From assembly GCA_018711005.1 (NCBI GenBank), contig DVIT01000004.1, positions 1-64,000 of the forward strand: a stretch of 64,000 nt of DNA. Reading direction: 5' to 3'. The notes under the pieces are model-generated. The model was not told the origin of the DNA. It did no database searches and was given only the letters and a program-made list of their open reading frames with translations. Positions 60,857 through 64,000 of the stretch are shown piece after piece (position 1 is the first letter of the stretch; every line of letters begins with the position of its first letter). Made by a program: the position numbers and the translations under genes. The stretch comes from Candidatus Scybalocola faecigallinarum (GTDB lineage: Bacteria > Bacillota > Clostridia > Lachnospirales > Lachnospiraceae).

Positions 60857-61539
60857 TGAGGATGAGCTTAAAACCGAAGAAAGCCAGCGAGCTGAAAAGA
60901 GATCAGGAACGATTAAATAATAAGATGGCCAAAAAGAAGAAAAATTTGTTAGATAAACTTCCGCCATACACATTTATCATTAGTGAAGGCACGAAAACAG
61001 AAGTAACATATATGGCAGGATTTGCTAACGTTATAAATGAGAAATATCGTTCTTTTTCTACAGGAAATAGAATTATTGTTAAAGGGACGGGGAGAAACTG
61101 CCAAAGTTTATTGAATTATGCCAGAATGATTGTTGAAAAAGAGATGCCCCAGGCTACACAAGTATGGCTGATGTATGATAAAGATGATTTTCCTTTTGAT
61201 GATTTCGATAACACTCAATATAGTGCCGAGCAGAGGAAGGATTCTCGAAAATATAAAGTGGCATGGTCAAATGAGAGCCTTGAGTTATGGTTTGTTTTAC
61301 ATTTTCAGGAACTGCATGTCAATATTGGAAGAAAGGCATACATAAGAATTTTAGAAGAAAAATGTAATTATAAAAAGAATGATCCTAAATTATTTCAGAT
61401 GTTTAGAGGAAATATGGATACTGCAATAATGAGAGCGAAAAGGCAGTATACGGCATATGCAGATGATGTTCCGCCATCAAAGAGCTGTCCGGCAACCAGA
61501 GTTTTTGAATTGGTTGAGGAACTAAAAGCCTTTTTGTGA
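60856..61539 (+). CDS. RloB-domain protein, putative TOPRIM-like nuclease
   Basis: The protein has 227 residues. After a basic N-terminal tail it shows FIISEGTKTEVTYMAGF (acidic first motif) and VWLMYDKDDFPFDDFD (DxD motif). WSNESLELWFVLHFQEL completes the pattern shared by RloB and AbiLii proteins. The arrangement resembles a TOPRIM nuclease active site. With the ATPase it forms a two-gene system like RloAB or AbiL, predicted to abort phage infection. The ATG overlaps the ATPase stop (TAATG). An ATG four codons earlier is possible. Confidence 0.85.
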   Translation: MRMSLKPKKASELKRDQERLNNKMAKKKKNLLDKLPPYTFIISEGTKTEVTYMAGFANVINEKYRSFSTGNRIIVKGTGRNCQSLLNYARMIVEKEMPQATQVWLMYDKDDFPFDDFDNTQYSAEQRKDSRKYKVAWSNESLELWFVLHFQELHVNIGRKAYIRILEEKCNYKKNDPKLFQMFRGNMDTAIMRAKRQYTAYADDVPPSKSCPATRVFELVEELKAFL

Positions 61540-61598
61540 AAATAGCAGTTTAGACAGCTGAACAGTAGCATGGATTCACCTCTTGATAACCGACTTTA

Positions 61599-61628
61599 TT
61601 GACAGCCCACTTTTGGATATACTATAAT
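61599..61628 (+). promoter_or_regulatory. Promoter of the racemase gene
   Basis: TTGACA (61599-61604) and TATAAT (61623-61628) with an 18-bp spacer. Both boxes are perfect consensus. Confidence 0.7.
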
Positions 61629-61716
61629 TAACGTCATAGTGCAGCCGTCTGCAGCGCCGTTTTCCGCGGGGGATGATGGCGCGGCAAGGGGCATAAGAGA
61701 TTAGAAAGGCAGTCTT

Positions 61717-62436
61717 ATGATAAATTTTGGAAAATTAAAAACTTTAGGTGTGCTTGGCGGCCTTGGGCCCCAGGCGACGGATTTTTTTTATAACGGAGTG
61801 ATCGAGCATACGGATGCATCCTGTGACCAGGAGCATATTGATATGATCATCTTAAGCCATGCCACAACGCCGGACCGGACAGAGGCAATTATGACCGGGA
61901 ACGACGAGGAACTGATCCGTTCACTGGTGGAGGATGTGCAGATGCTGGAACGGGCCGGTGCGGCCAATATTGCCATTCCCTGCAACACTTCCCATTATTA
62001 TTACCAGCAGATGCAGGCGGCGGTACATATTCCCATTATCCATATGGTACGGGAGAGCGTTCGCTATGCCCGGGAAAAGTATGAAGGGGTACAGCGGATC
62101 GGCATTATGGGGACAGATGGCACCATTTCCACAGGCATTTATGATGAGGAGTGCAAAAGAGTGGGAGTGACCCCGGTGCATCCCAGCCCCCAGCGGCAAA
62201 AAGATGTGATGCACATTATTTATGATGAGATCAAGGCCGGAGAGCGGGGAAGCCGCCATTTGTTTAACGGCGTGGTGGACGAGCTGAACCGGAAGATGGG
62301 ATGCGAGGTCATTATCCTGGCATGTACAGAGCTGTCGGTTTATAAGCATTTTCACAATGTTCCCGACTGCTGTCTGGATGCCATGGATGTGCTTATCCGG
62401 GAATCTATCTTAAGATCCGGAGCGGTTTATCAGTAA
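61717..62436 (+). CDS. Aspartate/glutamate racemase family protein
   Basis: The protein has 239 residues. The two catalytic cysteines of the PLP-independent family are present: Cys89 in IPCNTSHYYY and Cys203 in LACTELSV. LGVLGGLGPQATDFFYN is the N-terminal signature of the aspartate racemase branch. It should interconvert L- and D-aspartate (or glutamate). It lies 74 bp ahead of a MurE-like ligase, so its D-amino acid may feed cell-wall synthesis. The preceding promoter is very strong. Confidence 0.9.
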   Translation: MINFGKLKTLGVLGGLGPQATDFFYNGVIEHTDASCDQEHIDMIILSHATTPDRTEAIMTGNDEELIRSLVEDVQMLERAGAANIAIPCNTSHYYYQQMQAAVHIPIIHMVRESVRYAREKYEGVQRIGIMGTDGTISTGIYDEECKRVGVTPVHPSPQRQKDVMHIIYDEIKAGERGSRHLFNGVVDELNRKMGCEVIILACTELSVYKHFHNVPDCCLDAMDVLIRESILRSGAVYQ

Positions 62437-62510
62437 AGCGGGCCCGGGATTTTACAGGGGGCGCAGACGCCCGAAATGACTGTGTTTTAAGCAGGAGGAT
62501 AAAGTTTAAA

Positions 62511-64000
62511 ATGAAAGTAATGGTGAAATACACATTTTCAGATTATATAAAGTGCCTGGAACAGGCGGGGCTTCTTTTAGAAGCAGACACGGCCGGAAGG
62601 GAAGCCATGGGGATCCTTGGGCTGACATATAATTCCAAGGCTGTGACAGAAGGAACTCTGTTTATATGCAAGGGAGCGGCCTTTAAAGAAGATTATTTAA
62701 AAGAGGCTGTACAGCGCGGTGCTGCCGCCTATGTAAGTGAAAAGAAATATGATGTAAATATTCCATGCATTTTAGTTTCTGATATACGCAAGGCAATGCC
62801 CTATTTGGCGGATCTTTATTTTTGCCGGCCCTGGGAGGATTTAAAACTGACGGGGATCACAGGAACCAAGGGAAAGACAACAACAGTTTATTATATTAAG
62901 GCGATCATTGACGACTATATGGCAGCCACGGGAGGACGGGAAAGTGCAGAGCTTTCTTCCAGCGACGTTTATGACGGAGTTGTAAAAAGTATTTCCCATA
63001 TTACCACGCCGGAGTGTGTGGAGCTGATGGAGCATTTCCGTCATGCGGTGGATTCGGATATTGAGTACCTTGAAATGGAAGTATCCAGCCAGGGGCTGAA
63101 ATATGACCGGGTGGATGGGATCCTGTTTGATGTGGGTATCTTCCTGAATATTTCCGAGGATCATATCAGCCCTATTGAGCATCCGGATTTTGACGATTAT
63201 CTGGAATCCAAGCTGCGTCTGTTTTCCCAGTGCAAGACGGCCTGTGTCAACTTGTCCACAGATTATGTGGAGCGGGTTATGGCAGCGGCAAAAAATGCCC
63301 CAAGGCTGCTTACCTTTGGCACAGACGCTTCGGCTGACCTGAGAGCATACCGTATCCGCAAGGTTGGCACGGATACCGTATTTAATGTTGTATGCGACCG
63401 GTTTGACCAGGAATTTGTCCTGGAAATGCCAGGGCTTTTTAATGTGGAAAATGCCCTTGCGGCCATTGCCGCAGCCTATGCCCTGGATATTCCGGTACAG
63501 TACATGGTTTCCGGCTTAAAGCGCGCCCGGGCCAAGGGCCGTATGGAGCTGTACCACAGCAAAGACAATAAGATCGCGGTTATCGTGGATTTTGCCCATA
63601 ATAAATTAAGCTTTGAGAAGCTTTTTGCGTCTGCCATGGAAGAATACAAGGGCCGCCGGATCATTTCCATTTTCGGATGTCCCGGACAAAAGGCGTTTGT
63701 GCGCCGGCAGGGCATGGGAACTGTGGCCGGAAAGTATTCCGATAAAGTGTATATTGTTCCCGATGATCCGGGCAATGAGCCTTTTGAAAAGATTGCCGGG
63801 GAGATCGCCCAATATGTCCGGGAGCAGGATTGCCCCTATGAAATCATGGAGGACCGGGCAGAAGCTATTAAAAAGGCAATTCTTGAAGTGAATGAGCCTA
63901 CGGTGCTTCTGATCGCCGGAAAAGGTAATGAGACCACACAAAAGTGCGGAAATGTTTATGTACCTTATCTTTCAGATATGGTTTATGCAAAAAAATATAT
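62511..64000 (+). CDS. murE: MurE-like UDP-MurNAc-peptide ligase (3-prime end beyond window)
   Basis: There are 496 codons with no stop before the window end, from an ATG behind GCAGGAGG. The Mur ligase order is seen: an N-terminal UDP-binding domain, the P-loop TGTKGKTTT near 117-125, YLEMEVSSQGLKYDRV and FLNISEDHI in the central domain, and a C-terminal domain with VIVDFAHN and LLIAGKGNET. The position that selects the added amino acid (DNPR for meso-diaminopimelate, DNPA in an L-Lys enzyme) reads DDPG at 418-421. The amino acid added is therefore uncertain. The neighbouring racemase suggests an unusual choice, or that this is a second MurE paralogue. Confidence 0.82.
   Translation, partial: MKVMVKYTFSDYIKCLEQAGLLLEADTAGREAMGILGLTYNSKAVTEGTLFICKGAAFKEDYLKEAVQRGAAAYVSEKKYDVNIPCILVSDIRKAMPYLADLYFCRPWEDLKLTGITGTKGKTTTVYYIKAIIDDYMAATGGRESAELSSSDVYDGVVKSISHITTPECVELMEHFRHAVDSDIEYLEMEVSSQGLKYDRVDGILFDVGIFLNISEDHISPIEHPDFDDYLESKLRLFSQCKTACVNLSTDYVERVMAAAKNAPRLLTFGTDASADLRAYRIRKVGTDTVFNVVCDRFDQEFVLEMPGLFNVENALAAIAAAYALDIPVQYMVSGLKRARAKGRMELYHSKDNKIAVIVDFAHNKLSFEKLFASAMEEYKGRRIISIFGCPGQKAFVRRQGMGTVAGKYSDKVYIVPDDPGNEPFEKIAGEIAQYVREQDCPYEIMEDRAEAIKKAILEVNEPTVLLIAGKGNETTQKCGNVYVPYLSDMVYAKKY

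Overview
The window looks like a chromosomal segment from a spore-forming gut Clostridia, most likely Lachnospiraceae. GC content is moderate, with strong GGAGG ribosome sites and some GTG or TTG starts. A spore-maturation protein, a class III fructose bisphosphatase, PadR/DUF4097 genes and many carbohydrate genes support this. I see no rRNA, tRNA, CRISPR array, intact transposase or prophage. The genus call is inference.

Layout. 0-4.6 kb: an AraC regulator divergent from an orphan solute-binding lipoprotein, then a metallo-beta-lactamase-fold hydrolase and a PRTase-like protein behind a structured leader. 4.7-10.2 kb: housekeeping genes (exonuclease, lipid kinase, D-Ala-D-Ala carboxypeptidase, trmB, spmB, two small proteins). 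10.3-15.4 kb: a minus-strand carbohydrate cluster (beta-helix protein, GH2 hydrolase, sugar MFS) whose two leaders share a hairpin motif. 15.5-23.9 kb: a zinc-ribbon membrane protein and a sugar isomerase/xylulokinase region with a URO-D-like enzyme. 23.9-26 kb: a broken phosphatase and a PadR/DUF4097 operon. 26.3-29.2 kb: a polysaccharide O-acetylation pair (MBOAT and DHHW). 29.2-35.8 kb: an ABC-class ATPase, an EthD-like protein, truncated VOC and MerR remnants, a nitrilase, a MATE pump and a flavodoxin.

36.3-40.4 kb holds a four-gene glycopeptide-resistance-type operon: a D-Ala-D-Ser ligase (VanG/VanL/VanC class), VanXY, and a serine racemase VanT split into membrane (VanTm) and racemase (VanTr) proteins. 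The three junctions are two ATGA overlaps and a 12-bp gap. No VanRS pair is present. Where vanRS would follow in a VanL-type operon there is instead a noncoding element of about 430 bp. It is built from 53-bp tandem repeats with covarying dyads, set between inverted ends. I consider this the most unusual structure in the window.

40.7-55 kb: fbp, a TetR/esterase pair with two palindromic operators, an AbrB-RelE toxin-antitoxin pair, a second MATE pump, a COG2509 flavoprotein coupled to a D-aspartate-ligase-like ATP-grasp enzyme, and an ABC export pair. 55-59.3 kb: an arginase-fold protein that has lost most metal ligands, then an OFA-type MFS transporter, a LysR pseudogene and a phloretin/DAPG hydrolase-like enzyme that may serve plant phenolics. 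59.6-61.5 kb: an AT-rich ATPase plus RloB pair resembling RloAB/AbiL phage defence. 61.7-64 kb: an Asp/Glu racemase and a MurE-like ligase cut by the window edge.

Two themes recur. Peptidoglycan and D-amino-acid genes appear at four places (D-Ser, D-Asp-like, Asp/Glu racemase with MurE-like, carboxypeptidase). Several genes are freshly decayed by internal or 5-prime deletions, and a dispersed GTAAC-n2-TTCAGCC palindrome marks many intergenic regions.
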